Source of the DNA: Tenebrio molitor
Lineage: Eukaryota > Arthropoda > Insecta > Coleoptera > Tenebrionidae
NCBI RefSeq assembly: GCF_963966145.1
Contig: NC_091049.1
Span: 26,784,001 to 26,848,000, forward strand
Length of the DNA stretch: 64,000 nt
Direction of reading: 5' to 3'
Shown here one piece after another: positions 51,956-63,606 of this stretch. The translations under genes were made by a program, and so were the position numbers. Under the pieces are notes generated by a model that worked only from the letters and a program-made list of their open reading frames with translations, searched no databases and had not been told where the DNA came from. Positions within the stretch are counted from its first letter, which is position 1, and each line of letters begins with the position of its first letter.

Positions 51956-53442
51956 ATGAATCGAGTAACTCCTTTCGATGGTAAGTTTTTCACAACACTT
52001 AGTTATTCATTAGAGATGATAAATTCCAGAGTCTGACGATCCCTTTGTGGGATTGAAAAAAGTATTTTATGAGTTCGGTTACCATAAATTTACTAAGATT
52101 TTAAATGCTTCTATGAGCTTAGCTGGTTGCTGTCTAATGTTGCTCTGTCTCCATTATTTGATAGAGAATTTCAACAAAGATTTGGTTATAAGATATTCAC
52201 CGGCATTTATCGTTACCACCTACGTAAGTAAAAAATATTAATATGCTTTATTGTACAGTTACAACTCCAGATGATGACATCAATGTTTATCTCCATGGTG
52301 CTCGAAAAAAGGTATCATTATTTAGCCAGCGAACAGGAACGTCTGTTTTGGTCCATCGACAGCGCTGGCCCTCAAGCACGTCTTTTGATTTTGAAAAAGG
52401 CTTCACAAATTAATCGCGTCACCTATCTTATTTACGCAATTTCAGCCGCTTGGAGCATTGCCTTGTTACCAGTTTTTGGCAGTCACAGAGAATGGATCCT
52501 GGTTGAATACGTTTTTGACCGATATTTTGGGTCAAGTTCAAATATTTTATACCATATAACATATTCTTGTGCGCCTTTCTTTATTTACACATCAGTTCGT
52601 CACTGTGGCAGCTTGTTGTATAGCATATTGCAGTTGTACTTGCAAATGTTTTTGATCAATCAACACATTTTGGAAATTTGTGATGACAAAACCGTTCTTG
52701 AAAAGCTGACGTTTGAACAACGTGTCCAACACGAGAACGAAACATTCAAAACGTTGTGTTTTTGTATTGACCATCATGTTGTCATAACAAGGTAAAGTGA
52801 CAACACAAATACTAGATATGTCTTTGTAAGAATTATGTTTGTAGGTTGACAAAGGAACTAGTCGAAATGGTGAGATCTGTGATGGCATTTTTTTTGCTTC
52901 TAGGTGTCCTAATTTGTATTTCTGCGTTGTACTTCGTATCTTATGTGCGTTTCATTTAATTGGAAAAGTAGGCCACAGATCAGAATGATTGTTAATGTTT
53001 CAGATTTATGCAGACGCGAGCAACATTTTGAAGATTCGTTTATGTTTTGGGGTTATGTTTAACGTTCTGGTTGTTGCCACATTTTCTCACGCTGGTCAGA
53101 TCCTAATCGATGAGGTATCTAGAAAATTGAACTTTTCTTCGACAAAGCTAATTTGATTATTTTCAGAGTAGTTGCAATTTTGCCACTTTGGCGAAATGTT
53201 CCTGGTACAACTGGAATAAGAGAAACAAGACAGTTTTACACATTTTTATGACGAATTGCTTAAAACCATTTGCGATCACTTTTGCTGGAATAGTTTTGGA
53301 CTATAAAATGGCCATTGCTGTAAGAAAATATTTATAAGCAAATCTGCGCTAATTTGTACAATTTATTTTTTTGCAGATGTTTCGCACAGCTTGTAGTTAC
53401 GCTCTGGTTTTTTACAACTTTCAAAAAGCCGCTCGATCTTGA
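51956..53442 (+). CDS. OR-10: odorant receptor (7tm_6), intact, 7 exons
   Basis: Exons: 51956-51980, 52030-52223, 52271-52791, 52845-52944, 53004-53114, 53167-53319, 53377-53442; 389 residues. Starts MNRVTPFDESDDPFVGLKK and ends NFQKAARS. Exon 3 begins MMTSMFISMVLE like OR-8psi, although the 5' end is MNRV class, so parts of the gene group with different sisters. All introns are GT-AG and short (46-62 nt). Residue pattern and hydrophobic segments as in OR-2. Upstream block spacing matches OR-4, so it probably retains full 5' control sequence. Ligand unknown. Confidence 0.88.
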
Positions 53443-53586
53443 AAGATCAAATTATGTTATATTGTTGTACTTTAAATATTTTGAATACTTCAATAATTTA
53501 ATAATTAGGTAGATTTGTATGTATCACTGCAGTCAAATTATTCATTATTTTTTAACAACAACAAGGTTAAAGCAGTTCTTTTTATA
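53443..53586. other. OR-10 downstream flank
   Basis: AT-rich 3' flank; no gene. Confidence 0.4.
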
Positions 53587-53860
53587 CAGGGTGAGTCGGG
53601 AGGAACGGCCAAAACTCCATGAGTGTATTTACAGGTGAAAATAATGTAAATAACTCATATGTTCTTATTCAATTTTCATTTGTTTTCAAGTTATATCCAG
53701 CGATCAAATTAATTTGTAATCGAGTTATCCATGAATCCGAAATCGTATGTCGTTTCTTGAACAAAAAACACAGCTTAAAACACAGGTTAGATCTGTGCAT
53801 ATCAATCGAAAAGACATACGGATTCAAGGCTGACTCGATTACAAATTAATTTGATCGGTC
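53587..53860. repeat. Truncated MITE and internal inverted repeat
   Basis: Begins TACAGGGTGAGTCGGGAGGA like a Tc1/mariner-type terminus, but no matching right end was found. Inside, GATCAAATTAATTTGTAATC (from about 53703) is repeated in inverse at about 53837-53857, forming a foldback with about 50-bp arms. Confidence 0.6.
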
Positions 53861-53942
53861 TTTAATTGTATAGATAGAACGACGATCGTTCCCGATTTGC
53901 CCTTTCTCCGTTCTCGTCTTTGGCACCAATTGATTTGTGAAT

Positions 53943-53974
53943 AATAATAATGATGATGATGATGATGATGATTA
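53943..53974. repeat. (ATG/ATT)n microsatellite
   Basis: Run of AATAAT and ATGATG trinucleotides; similar runs occur at 51637-51657 and 60190-60212 near other OR genes. Confidence 0.85.
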
Positions 53975-54489
53975 TTTCTCAAAGAAACATCCTACCTAAT
54001 GTTTGCTTTATTAGTGGAACGAGGTTCAAGTTATTAATTGGTTAATGAGAAGATTTATATTTTCAAGCAAAACATTTGTTATTTATGTTACATGTGTTTA
54101 TAAACGACTACTTTTTCTAATCGAAAGTTTACACATTTACAATAATCCTCAAAATAAGATTCAGGTAAGTCAGATAACTTTCTACTCTCAGTACACAACC
54201 TAGGTATTAACCAATTAAAAATAAAGACCCGTTTCATCTGAGTGAAAAAGTGACAATCGAGCACTGGCAAGTTTTTACAAATTCTGAGACTAGATCTAGA
54301 GATAACATTAAGTAATATATTGTAACGGTCCGAATAGGTTCGCTAAATGAAGAATTTTAATTTTTAAAATAATTTCAAGGAAACATTTTAAAAGTCGTTC
54401 ATTTTGGGGCGCAAATGCTAGCCAGTTGTAAATGTTATTTTATTGATGCCTTTGTCGGCAAAAGTGGTACCACATTCCTCAAGTGAAAT
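53975..54489. other. Intergenic, no gene seen
   Basis: AT-rich, no recognised feature. Confidence 0.4.
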
Positions 54490-55868
54490 CTGTCAACCTT
54501 TTTTTGAAAATGCAGGTACGCGTCCGGACCAAACACAACACAAATAATAACAGTTTTCATGGGAAAATAAACATTGCAAAATTGATTCGTTCGACAATTT
54601 GGGGAGTCCAGTTAAAATTAATGAATTTGATGTTAGCAAGTTTCAAATTACTTTTTTTAGCATTCTCAAATTTGTAGCATATTTGTAATTAAAGGGCGAG
54701 AATTGCAAATTAGAAACAGAGCGCTTTATCGTAGAAAATAACTAGAATCGTTTGCACTTGTAGTTAGAAAAGTAACAAAGCAAAGTAGAAAAGGAGTCGG
54801 AGAGGTGTGAGTGAGAGAGAGCGAATAAAAATTACTAATTAATTAGAACAGTTTTGGGGAATCAAACCAATGTAGGAACAATTATTAGAAGTAGTAGATC
54901 AACTGAATTTAGTTGCATGACATGGCACTTGCGTGACAGTGTTAATTTATTTCAATTTTAATTTTGTTTGTTTCTTGATGCTGATGTTTATTATTGTATA
55001 GAGTCAGTAATTTAGTGTCCTTTTTTGTAATTTGCCTCCATTTTGATTCTCTAATAGACATATTAACGAACGCGACGTCATCATCTGGGATGTCCTTATA
55101 GCCATTTTTTCACGGAATATTTTACGAAAATTTTTAGGTTGGCAAAGCTTGATCCGTCATGCGTGTCAGTTTAAATTACAAAATGTGCAAAAAATCATTT
55201 ATCAGGATTTATCAGGCAACAAATTCGCTACCGTATTTTTGGCAATTTCACGTATTGCAGCGGACGTACATGAAAGATTCGTGTTTTGTGACAGAATTTG
55301 AATAAAACAAAAGGCAACTTTGAAGACTTGATCAAATTTTCACTTTTAAAATTAAGACATTACCAACCGCCACAAAAATCCCTAAATCGAGGAAAGTAAA
55401 CATTTTTGTTTAAAATCGGCTTAAAAAGGACAAATTACAAAAAATACTATAAAAAACCTGTTTCATAAGACCTTGAAGCACTCATTCTTTAAAATAACTC
55501 GTCTACGTCACTGGTTTTTTAAACTTGAATTCGTGTTTCAAGACTGGTCTTATGAAACTTGTCTTTTAATATACTATTTCACAGTTTTAATTCAACAACA
55601 AATTATGTACATTCGGTCTGGTCCTAACAAAAGTCTAAATTTAAACATTTAAAATAATGGTGGAAAACGGAAACTGTAATTTCAAAAGTTCTAGAGATAT
55701 CGAAAAGGTGTCGCGATCGGCGTAAAGTAGAACCGAGCTGATTGGTCACTTTGGTCAAGTAGGGTTTGCGAAAGTGGGGTACGCCAAAAATGATAAAACC
55801 GAATGCGGGACGGGAAACGAGGCTTTTTTGATTCATTCGGGGTTTGATCTCCAAAGTAGCCGGAGGTA

Positions 55869-56226
55869 CTATGGCGGACAATAAATTTAGGCCGGCCTGT
55901 CATTGGCTTGACATGAAAATGTGAAGCTGGCATTATGTTCAACTAACCCCACTTTCGATTTTTGTTATTCTTGTCACCGTGACAGCGATAATCAAAATTT
56001 AAATTGGGAAAAGAAGCGTGCAGCAGAGAGAAGTGCTACTACAAATCAGTTATGTTAGTGCGTCATGATCTGTAAGTTACGAAAAGGGCGAAGGAAACGC
56101 CAAACAGCTTGAAAACCTTCAGTTTGACAAACTGACATATCAGTCATAATGACAATAAATGGTCGCTTGCATTGACTTTTTTGAAATGTCAGAAATTTGC
56201 CGGCCTAAATTTATTGTCCGCCATAG
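55869..56226. mobile_element. MITE with 28-bp TIRs (CTATGGCGG family)
   Basis: 358 bp with perfect 28-bp inverted termini starting CTATGGCGGACAATAAATTT, flanked by TA. Absent from the left arm of the duplication, where GGAGGTA runs on uninterrupted, so it inserted after the duplication. Confidence 0.93.
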
Positions 56227-56594
56227 TACTATGGCCGTCATTGTCTGTCAATTTAAAAAAAAATTGTAATCCGTACTTTATTGTCATCATGATTACCGTC
56301 TTGATTATGAACGTTATTTTTTAGGTGGTAAATTTCAAAACTCAAAATTATTTTGTCATTTCTACTACACAGAACGTTTACCTCAGGTTATCTATGTACG
56401 ATTGCCCTAATTTTATTCATTCATATCGGATTTTTGGAATATCTGAGCTTCAAACAGTTTAAATTGATTGTCAAAATTACAAGAATCGGAAGTGGGGTTA
56501 CGATTCCTAAAGGTTTATTTACACTTTACTTGAATGTCAAGAAAGTGACGGCCACAATTTTTTGGCCGCCACGTGGTTTACATTTACAAGGTAA

Positions 56595-56893
56595 ATTATT
56601 TTTTCTATTATTGATTCAAAAAATTGAAATTCATGCATAGTTATCGGTGCCTGAAGTGGGTCATTTTCTAACGTGTAATTTTTGCATTGTTAGTAAGATC
56701 GAAACCATAGAAACCATACAAAACAGTGTATGAAATGCGATTTCACGCACACGACTATTTCTGTGTTTCACTTCACGCACTGTATTTTATTAGTTACCTA
56801 GCAACATGGTCACTGCATTGAAACTTCAGAGTTCCTTAAAAAATTTGAATTTTTAATTTCAATTTTTTGAATCAATTATAGAAAAAATATTGT
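56595..56893. repeat. Foldback within right arm
   Basis: TTTCTATTATTGATTCAAAA (56601) is repeated in inverse at about 56850-56887. Missing from the left arm, where TAGAAAAATAATTTACCTTG follows directly. Confidence 0.7.
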
Positions 56894-57769
56894 TTATATT
56901 TCGTGCGTGAAGATGTTTTTGTGCATTCAAAGGCTTTTAGGCTTATACTGCCTCGACCTTCGTCTCGGCGTAAAAGACCTTTTCATGCACAAAAAACACT
57001 CTCTTCACGCACTTAATATAAAAATAACTATTTTCTAAGTCTTGTACTTGCATTGTAGTCGCGGGTTAATTATTCAAACAACATTAATTCATTATCGTGT
57101 TAAAATAAGGATTATATTATTTGCCCTTTGGCCTTGTTAGAACTTTTTCCCTTTTATTTTCAACCACCGGAGTAGACCAGTCTGATCTATTAGATTCCAG
57201 GGCATTGCGTCGGGTTCAATTTAATTGGGGAAACAAGTCAAATCTAAATCGGATCACATAGTTTGCATCTCAAACTCGTATAATGCTGTTCGCGCCAGAA
57301 ACTTCTGTATTTGCCCAGCTTAGTCATTTATTCATGGGTCAGGTCTCAATTCGCGGGCCGCGAGTCAAATCTACTTGAGTCAAATGTCCACCAACTTCTG
57401 TTATTAAATTCATTTATTTACTTCTACCATTTGTTGGGACCAAGCACCACCAGAAACGATTTCTTGTTCAATAAAATTTAAGTGAAATGTGTCCAACCAT
57501 TTTAAGTCCATTTTCTGAAAACCTTTCGAAAGTACGGCCTCTCGTTGAAACAAATTAAATTAAATTATCAACAAAACACAACGTAGGATCCATAAACATT
57601 TTCTCATTATTTTTGTTTCGTATTTTCGCGCAAAAATATCATCCGAGGGAATGCGGCAACCAACAATACACCAAATGAGGGAGGAAAGTTTCATCGAGGA
57701 GGAACCAAGGAAGTCGAAACGTTTCAATATCAGCCAAATCTTACTTTTATTTCTAGGTTCGTTGTATTT

Positions 57770-58330
57770 TCTTTTCACATTATTCTTTTCAAATTTATGG
57801 GATCTTTACTTTATATTCCCTTCGTTCTGAGAACTCTGTAGTGTCTAGTGTGGTGCGCAGAACACGCGAGAACCACCTCACAAAGTCACAAATGATACAA
57901 CAATGACAGTTACGTTAGGTTGGCAAGAAAAGAAAGCATTTTTTCGGAGATCTTTACGTCACAATCTCCTCGACATTTTACTCAAATAAATATATTTAGC
58001 AGGGAAAGAAATAACAGAACCTTTTCATTATATGTATTTTTGTCACAAGCAAGACCAATAGGTACTTCTACAAATTTAATTTAATTTATTATTATTAAAT
58101 AAATAAACAAACTGTGATCTACTTCATTTATGCTAAGATACCTACTATAGTGAAAATACATTTTGTTAAAAATTTCATGTGAAAAGAATAATCCAATCGT
58201 CTAAATGTTTTCACTTCACTATTTATTGTATGCGACATAGAATCAAAAGACATTAAGTGTCACAGAAGTGCTTGGCTAATTTAAAAAAATATCTATCACC
58301 GTATAATTATTGCAGTGACACATAATTCTG
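57770..58330. repeat. OR-11 downstream flank, inverted copy of 1739-2300
   Basis: Shared with 1739-2300 in reverse (TGTGGTGCGCAGA / CTCTGCGCACCACA; AACCTAACGTAACTG inverse). Part of the OR duplication unit; no coding content. Confidence 0.7.
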
Positions 58331-58402
58331 TAAATATTTATGTATTCAAAGAATTTTAGATAACAAGAATTTGGTGATGTGATATAATTGGATATTCCCA
58401 TA

Positions 58403-59902
58403 TCAAGCGGCTTTTTTTTGTAAGTTGTAGAAGATCAGAGCGTAACTACAAGCTGTACGAAACATCTGCAAAAAAATAAATTGTACCAATTTGCACAGAT
58501 TTGCTTAGAAATATTGTCTTACTGCAATGGTCATTTTATAATCTAAAACTATTCCAGCAAAAGAGATAGCAAAAGGTTTCAAACAATTCGTCATAAAAAT
58601 GTGCAAAACAGTCTTGTTTCTCTTATTCCAGTTGTACCAGGAACACTTCGTCAAAGTGTCAAAAATGCAACTACTCTGTAAATATTGAAATTAATGTTGA
58701 TAAAAACAAAAGTTTTATTTTCTAGATACCTCGTCGATTAGGATTTGACCAGCGTGAGAAAAAGTGGCAACAACAACGACGTTAAAGATAGTCGCGAAAC
58801 CTAAGCGAATCTTCAAAATGTTGCTCGCGTCTGCATAAATCTGAAACATTCACAATCCTAATCTGTTGTCTAGTTCTCTAACTAAATGAAACGCACATAA
58901 GATATGGAGTACATGGCAGAGATGCAACTTAGGACACCTAGAAGCAAAAAAATTGCCATCACAGATCTCACCATTTCCAGTAGGTCTCTTGTTAACCTAC
59001 AAACATAATTCTTGCAAAGACACATCTAGAATTTGTGTTGTCACTCTACCTTGTTATTACAACATGATGGTCGATACAAAAACACAACTTTTTGAATGTT
59101 TCGTTCTCGTGTCGGACACGTTGTTCAAACGTCAGCTTCTCAAGAACGGTCTTGTCATCACAAATTTGCAAAATGCGTTGATTAATCAAAAACATTTGCA
59201 AATACAACTGCAATATGTAGTAAAACAAGCTGCAACAGTGACGAACTGATGTGTAAATAAAGAAAGGTGTAAAAAAAAAAAATGCCAGATGGTATAAAAT
59301 ATGTGAACTTGACCCGAAATATCGGTCAAAAACGTATTCAGTGAGCAACCATTCTTTGTGGCTGCCAAAAACTGGTAACAAGACAATGCTCCAAGCAGCT
59401 GAAATTGCGTAAATAAGATAGGTGAAGCGATTAATTTGTGAAGCATTCTTCAAAAGCAAAAGACGTGCTTCAGGGCCAGCGCTGCTGATGGACCAAAACA
59501 GACGTTTCTGTTCGCCCACTAAATAAAAAGTCTTTTTTTCGAGAACCATGGAGATAAACATCGTTAGTATCATCTGTAGTTTGAATTGTACAATCGGAAA
59601 AGTGCTATGAAGTAGTTTTTTTTTTTGTACTTACGTAGATGTAAACAATCGCTGACGGTGAATATCTTATAACCAAATCTTTGTTGAAATTCTCAATTAA
59701 ATAATGAAAAGAGAGCAACATACAACAGAAACTAACTAAGCTCAAACAAGCGTTTAAAATCTTTGTAAACTTGTGGTAGCCGAACTCATAAGATACTTTT
59801 TTCAATCCCACAAATGGATCATCAGTCTCTGGAATTTATCATCTCTAATGAATAACTAAGTTTTGTGAAAAACTTACCATCGAAGGGATTTACTCGATTC
59901 AT
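58403..59902 (-). CDS. OR-11: odorant receptor (7tm_6), intact, 7 exons, inverted
   Basis: Exons (minus): 59902-59878, 59828-59635, 59573-59050, 58996-58897, 58840-58730, 58675-58523, 58465-58403; 389 residues. Starts MNRVNPFDETDDPFVGLKK. Exon 3 is 524 nt, with one extra Phe in the AFFFFTPFF segment. It is the only receptor on the minus strand in the window and carries several private changes (LVGEQKR, SISSAGPEARLLLL, RHCCSLFYY, FATIFNVVVVATF), so it is older or less homogenised. The protein ends LQKKAA. The upstream block lies 403 bp before the ATG. Intron sites are all GT-AG. Confidence 0.88.
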
Positions 59903-60039
59903 CTTTCTGATTCAGTAAAATACATCGAATATTCGGACAAATAATAATTTTGCCAGGATGGTTATCTCTAAACTAATATTTTTCGCAAGTGGCGAAATAG
60001 TTGTCTAATTAAGAATTTTGAAACGGTGAACCACTGTCG

Positions 60040-60115
60040 TGGACAGCTTACCACTGAAGCGAGTCCTTAATTCTCTTTTATACTTTAGAAAGAGACTGAT
60101 TACTGCTGTACTTCA
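60040..60115 (-). promoter_or_regulatory. Putative non-coding leader exon of OR-11
   Basis: Minus strand reads a conserved stretch ending GCTTCAGTG/GTAAGC (donor after 60052), equal to sequence upstream of OR-3psi (donor at 11649) and OR-10 (51797). If spliced, the leader exon would join a site before the ATG exon. Inferred from conservation and splice-site form. Confidence 0.35.
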
Positions 60116-60303
60116 ACAGACATTTTCTTTGTTTGATTATCTCAATCTTAAATTACTGCTTTTGATAGATATTAACGTCTCAATAGCAATATAATGATGA
60201 TGATGATGATGATTACCGAAATTAGTAAATATTTAAGTTATCGTGAGTGGATACATGTATCGCTTACCTAAGTACTAATAATAATAAAATTATTTATTAT
60301 GTC

Positions 60304-60380
60304 TTCCAATCGATTGAAAAAAATACTAAATATTCTAGTTAATAGTCTGACTAATGCGTCTACAACGGACAAATCAATGA
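60304..60380 (-). promoter_or_regulatory. OR-11 upstream conserved block
   Basis: Inverse of the block found at OR-2, OR-4 and OR-10, with CCAATCGATTG (11 of 12 palindrome bases) 403 bp before the ATG. Confidence 0.5.
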
Positions 60381-60399
60381 ATAAATTGTAAAATATTAA

Positions 60400-61052
60400 T
60401 TTTCCCTAATATCATGTGATTATTCTTTTCTTCAAATCAACACTTCCCAAGAGCTCAATTTTTGTTTAAGGCTAAAGACTTAATTGTTTTTTTTGACAAC
60501 AGTCAATAGCAGTGTCATTGAGAAGGTCAACATTAGCTTCAGTAAGAATTTGCTAAATTTTAGTTCATTCAATTTAGAATAAATCACAGTTGTATATTTT
60601 GAGGTTAGAGTACTGCCTTCTTTTTTTTTGTAGAGCGGCACTTCGTATTTTACAAAGGTAATCCAAAGGTACAACTAGATGAAACTCTTTTTGTTTTTGC
60701 GCAGAACACTACCTGTTTCCAAAAACATGTTTACGCATTTGTAGACTTTCTGGGCAAGTTGTTGGTTAAGTGCCTTGAAAGTCTGGAAATTTTTGTTGAA
60801 ATTCCTCAAAAACTCGAGGTGTCGAATAGGACCAAGCCTTTCTCAATTGCTGAAGAAACACTGGACAATGAAAATTTGTTACTCTAAAGTGAACATATTG
60901 TAATACCAAATTTTAATAGTCAATAATTAATAATGACAATTACCATTGTAATGACATTTGAATTAAATTTTTACGTGCTGCCAACTGAAGTGTATTAATC
61001 ATGGTTATTTCGATTTTTTTTAATTTTCGATCGCACGGTACTAGTCATAGTA
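60400..61052. other. Distal upstream flank of OR-11, no gene
   Basis: 60400-60500 matches other OR distal flanks. 60590-60680 (TATATTTTGAGGTTAGAGTA, GAGCGGCACTTCGTA) recurs at 61448-61540, a dispersed repeat of about 90 bp. No coding support. Confidence 0.55.
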
Positions 61053-61305
61053 CAGGGTGAGCAACAATAACTGATTCAGTTGGCAAAAAAAAAAATTTAC
61101 ATAAAATTTTCAAGACTGTGAATTGTACCTATTTCGGTTTGTTTTATTGACATTATTGACAGTTGGTATACATTTCAAATTTAAAACTGTTGGTTTTTGT
61201 AATCGTTTATTAATAAAATGGTTTTCTCGTTGGAACATGCCATAAAAGTCACCAAAAATCACCAGAATTTATTGCCAACTCAATCAGTACTTGTTGCTCA
61301 CACGG
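61053..61305. mobile_element. MITE (GTGAGCAAC family), copy 2
   Basis: 253 bp flanked by TA; left CAGGGTGAGCAACAATAACT, right (inward) CCGTGTGAGCAACAAGTACT. It is the inverse-orientation copy of 29898-30147. Confidence 0.88.
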
Positions 61306-61818
61306 TAATAGTAACGCTTTCCAAAACGAGCTACAATCTGTTTCAAAATCAAAAATCCACCATCTGTTGGCTTCCTTTTCAATTTCAATCTCAACTTTAC
61401 ATTCATTTCATCCCTTCGCAATAAATCATATTTGGAATTTTGATGTATATTTTGAGGTTAGAGTACTGCCTTTTTTAGTAGAGCGGCACTTCGTACTTTA
61501 CAAGGGTAATGCAAAGATGAAAATCATTTTGTTCCACACTGTATATAAATTCATAGAAAACACTTGCTTCAAATTTAAAAATATTCTTCACAATAAAATT
61601 ATTCCTTTTTCATCTTCAGAGTAGAGATATTTTCTTCAACAATATTTTCATTATTATTTAATTTCCACTATTCTAAAATGCCAAGACTAGTGAAGAAGAA
61701 GCCTGTCAGAAGATCCTGGAAACAATAGATAAAAATAATTTTATGAAGCTATTAAGAAACTCAACGTAAATACCCTGAGATCATTTAAATCTATAATTAA
61801 AGTAGGCAATGAGTTTTA
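61306..61818. other. Intergenic with dispersed repeat
   Basis: 61448-61540 repeats 60590-60680. 61775-61810 resembles 42868-42905. No gene. Confidence 0.45.
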
Positions 61819-62002
61819 AATTAGATTGGCAACACTGTTGTCATTTAGGGTTCTCATATTCAAAAGTTTTAATTTAAAAGAATTTCAGCACTAGAAAATA
61901 ATACAGTTTTATTAACAATCACAGAAAGTGTTTTCTCCCGGAATTGCGAAGCGTCACTTTGACAATTCAAATCAAGTTGTCAACAGTGTTGCCAATCTAA
62001 TT
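61819..62002. repeat. Inverted-repeat element (MITE-like)
   Basis: 22-bp inverted termini AATTAGATTGGCAACACTGT and TG; internal sequence without coding capacity. The target duplication is unclear. Confidence 0.7.
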
Positions 62003-62330
62003 GACAATTGGGGAATTGTTTACCACTAAATTTATCAACGCCAAATTAATTTTCTTGCGGATATTTTTCAGACTAGTTTCACAATCTTGATCCATTTGTG
62101 TAGACTTCAGTTGGTGAAAGAAATCATGAGAGTCATTGCAGATCGCTTCCGCTGGTGAAGAAACCCAAACTGAAAATCACAAGAGAATCTAGACTAAATG
62201 AATCAATATGTTTATGACAGTCAATGTGATTCTGAAGGTAACGTGGCTAATCTTCTTTCCCATGATTCTTACTTTGCACTTGTTTTTTCGTCAGATCACG
62301 TTTCTTATTGTCCCTTTCAACCTGTCGATA

Positions 62331-62542
62331 CACAGGGTGTTATTGAAATGTGTGACCAAATTTTAGCCACGAGTTACTGGCTTGATGTAGAACTCGGAAA
62401 AAATATTTAAAATCATTCTATGCCAAAAAATAAAATTTCATTTATTTTTTTTGAGCTACATTTTTTTTAATTGCTTTTGGTCTTCTACGTTGTCCCACAA
62501 CCTCGTAGGTAAAATTTCGGCACATTTTAAAAATACACCGTG
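62331..62542. mobile_element. MITE (CACAGGGTGT family)
   Basis: 212 bp between TA dinucleotides; left CACAGGGTGTTATTGAAATG, right (inward) CACGGTGTATTTTTAAAATG, then AAATTTTA and ACGAG on both sides with mismatches. Confidence 0.7.
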
Positions 62543-62599
62543 TATATCATATTTTATCAAATGTACGCCAATGCGAAGTAACCCCTAGGGTCTAGGAAA

Positions 62600-62835
62600 T
62601 ATGCTTTAAAACAAGGAAACTGGAAAATAGAACGCTAAGAAGAAGTTTGCGTTTCTGTACGAGGAAGTTCTTTTGGTAATTTCGAAAAATGATCGAACCA
62701 ACTTGCTTCAGTGGTAAATGTTGTTTAATAACAAGGAATTGTCTGAAGATTTGTGATAATGTCATCGATGAAGGAGTCTTCTGACGTGCTTCTCTTTTTG
62801 ATATTTATCGATACTTGTACGTAAATAAGAAAAAA
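62600..62835 (+). pseudogene. Possible OR 5' remnant
   Basis: 62608-62660 resembles the MTQVTS-class 5' flank (AACGCTAAGAAGAAGTTTGC). 62705-62725 has the leader-like ACTTGCTTCAGTG/GTAAAT, and 62812-62832 looks like an exon 2 end (TACTTGTACGTAAATAAG). Weak, motif-level evidence only. Confidence 0.3.
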
Positions 62836-63024
62836 CCAAACTACTTCAGCAAATTTATTGATAATGGTAGTATAGTACTGATGTGACAAACCCCACTACA
62901 GTTGGCACATTTTAACAAAATCACAACCACGATTACGTAATAATCTTTGTGATCCATGCCTGGACAAGATTGTCTAAGAAATTTATTGCTGCAGATGTAG
63001 CGAAGAAAAAGCACCCTCCCCCCT

Positions 63025-63600
63025 TCATATGACGACACACTTGTTCCTGTCGAGAGCATCCTGGATGTTATCCAGCATCGGGCTCTGATCCCTCGAGTCC
63101 AGACTGTCGATCATGGTGATCAGCTCCCTGAACACCGCCACCACCTTCCAGTTGTACTTGGCGCTGCACTCGATGTATCCGCACTTCCAGTGCTTCTTCA
63201 CCAGATTGGCGATATCCCTGCGCTTCTCCTCGTGGCTGCTGGTGGGCTTGACCGCGGCGCCGGCCTCGTCGGCGATGAGGTCCTGCTTGTTGCCGACGAC
63301 GAGCAGCGGCACGTTCGACATGTTGCGGCTCTCGCAGATCTGCTCCCGCAGCGTGCGGATGTACTGGAAGGTCTCCAGGTTGGACAGGTCGAAGACGAGG
63401 ATGTAGGCGGAGGCGCTCCGCAAGCCGTAGTAGCGGTAGTTGGCCCACTCGTAATACGAGTTCACCGGGAAGTAGGGAATGACGGGGAGGTCGCTGATCT
63501 TGATCTCGTACAAGCGCTCGTTGGTGATGACGGATGGGTAATAGGTGTGCTTGCGGTCGGTGGGGATGTACTCCTCGCAGAAGTCGTTCCACACGAATTG
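63025..63600 (-). CDS. RASL10B: RASL10-type small GTPase, last exon
   Basis: Terminal exon of 191 codons from an acceptor at 63601 (TCGACAG); the P-loop exon lies upstream beyond 64000. Reads QFVWNDFCEEYIPTDRKHTY, FPVNSYYEWANYRYYGLRSA, SAYILVFDLSN, the G4 box GNKQDL, KKHWKCGYIECSAKYNW (G5) and a C-terminal CVVI CAAX box, so prenylation is expected. This matches vertebrate RASL10A/B (FPVN, EWA, GLRS.AYILV, SAKYNW). The switch II DxxG motif is replaced by DLPVIP, normal for this family. High GC content and clean frame mark it as a conserved single-copy gene, unlike its neighbours. Cellular role in insects unknown to me. Confidence 0.9.
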   Translation of the reverse strand, partial: QFVWNDFCEEYIPTDRKHTYYPSVITNERLYEIKISDLPVIPYFPVNSYYEWANYRYYGLRSASAYILVFDLSNLETFQYIRTLREQICESRNMSNVPLLVVGNKQDLIADEAGAAVKPTSSHEEKRRDIANLVKKHWKCGYIECSAKYNWKVVAVFRELITMIDSLDSRDQSPMLDNIQDALDRNKCVVI

Positions 63601-63606
63601 CTGTCG

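Larger units (their letters stand above)
54490..57760. repeat. Inverted duplication, right arm
   Basis: Reverse-orientation counterpart of 21050-22830, about 3.3 kb against 1.8 kb. Shared tracts: 54510-54660, 54880-55035, 55575-55868, 56560-56600 and 57040-57745. Extra material includes 55040-55570, a MITE (55869-56226) and a foldback (56595-56893). Short open frames around GTACCTCCGGCTACTTTGGA occur in both arms but in different frames, so no gene is claimed. Confidence 0.8.

Noticed and set aside
59046..59249. Recurring 98-codon antisense frame (starts MPSQISPF) at several OR genes
   Set aside because: It lies opposite OR exons 3-4 and crosses their intron; conserved only because the OR genes are conserved.
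62198..62410. 70-codon open frame
   Set aside because: Its second half lies inside a MITE (62331-62542), so the frame is a chance fusion.
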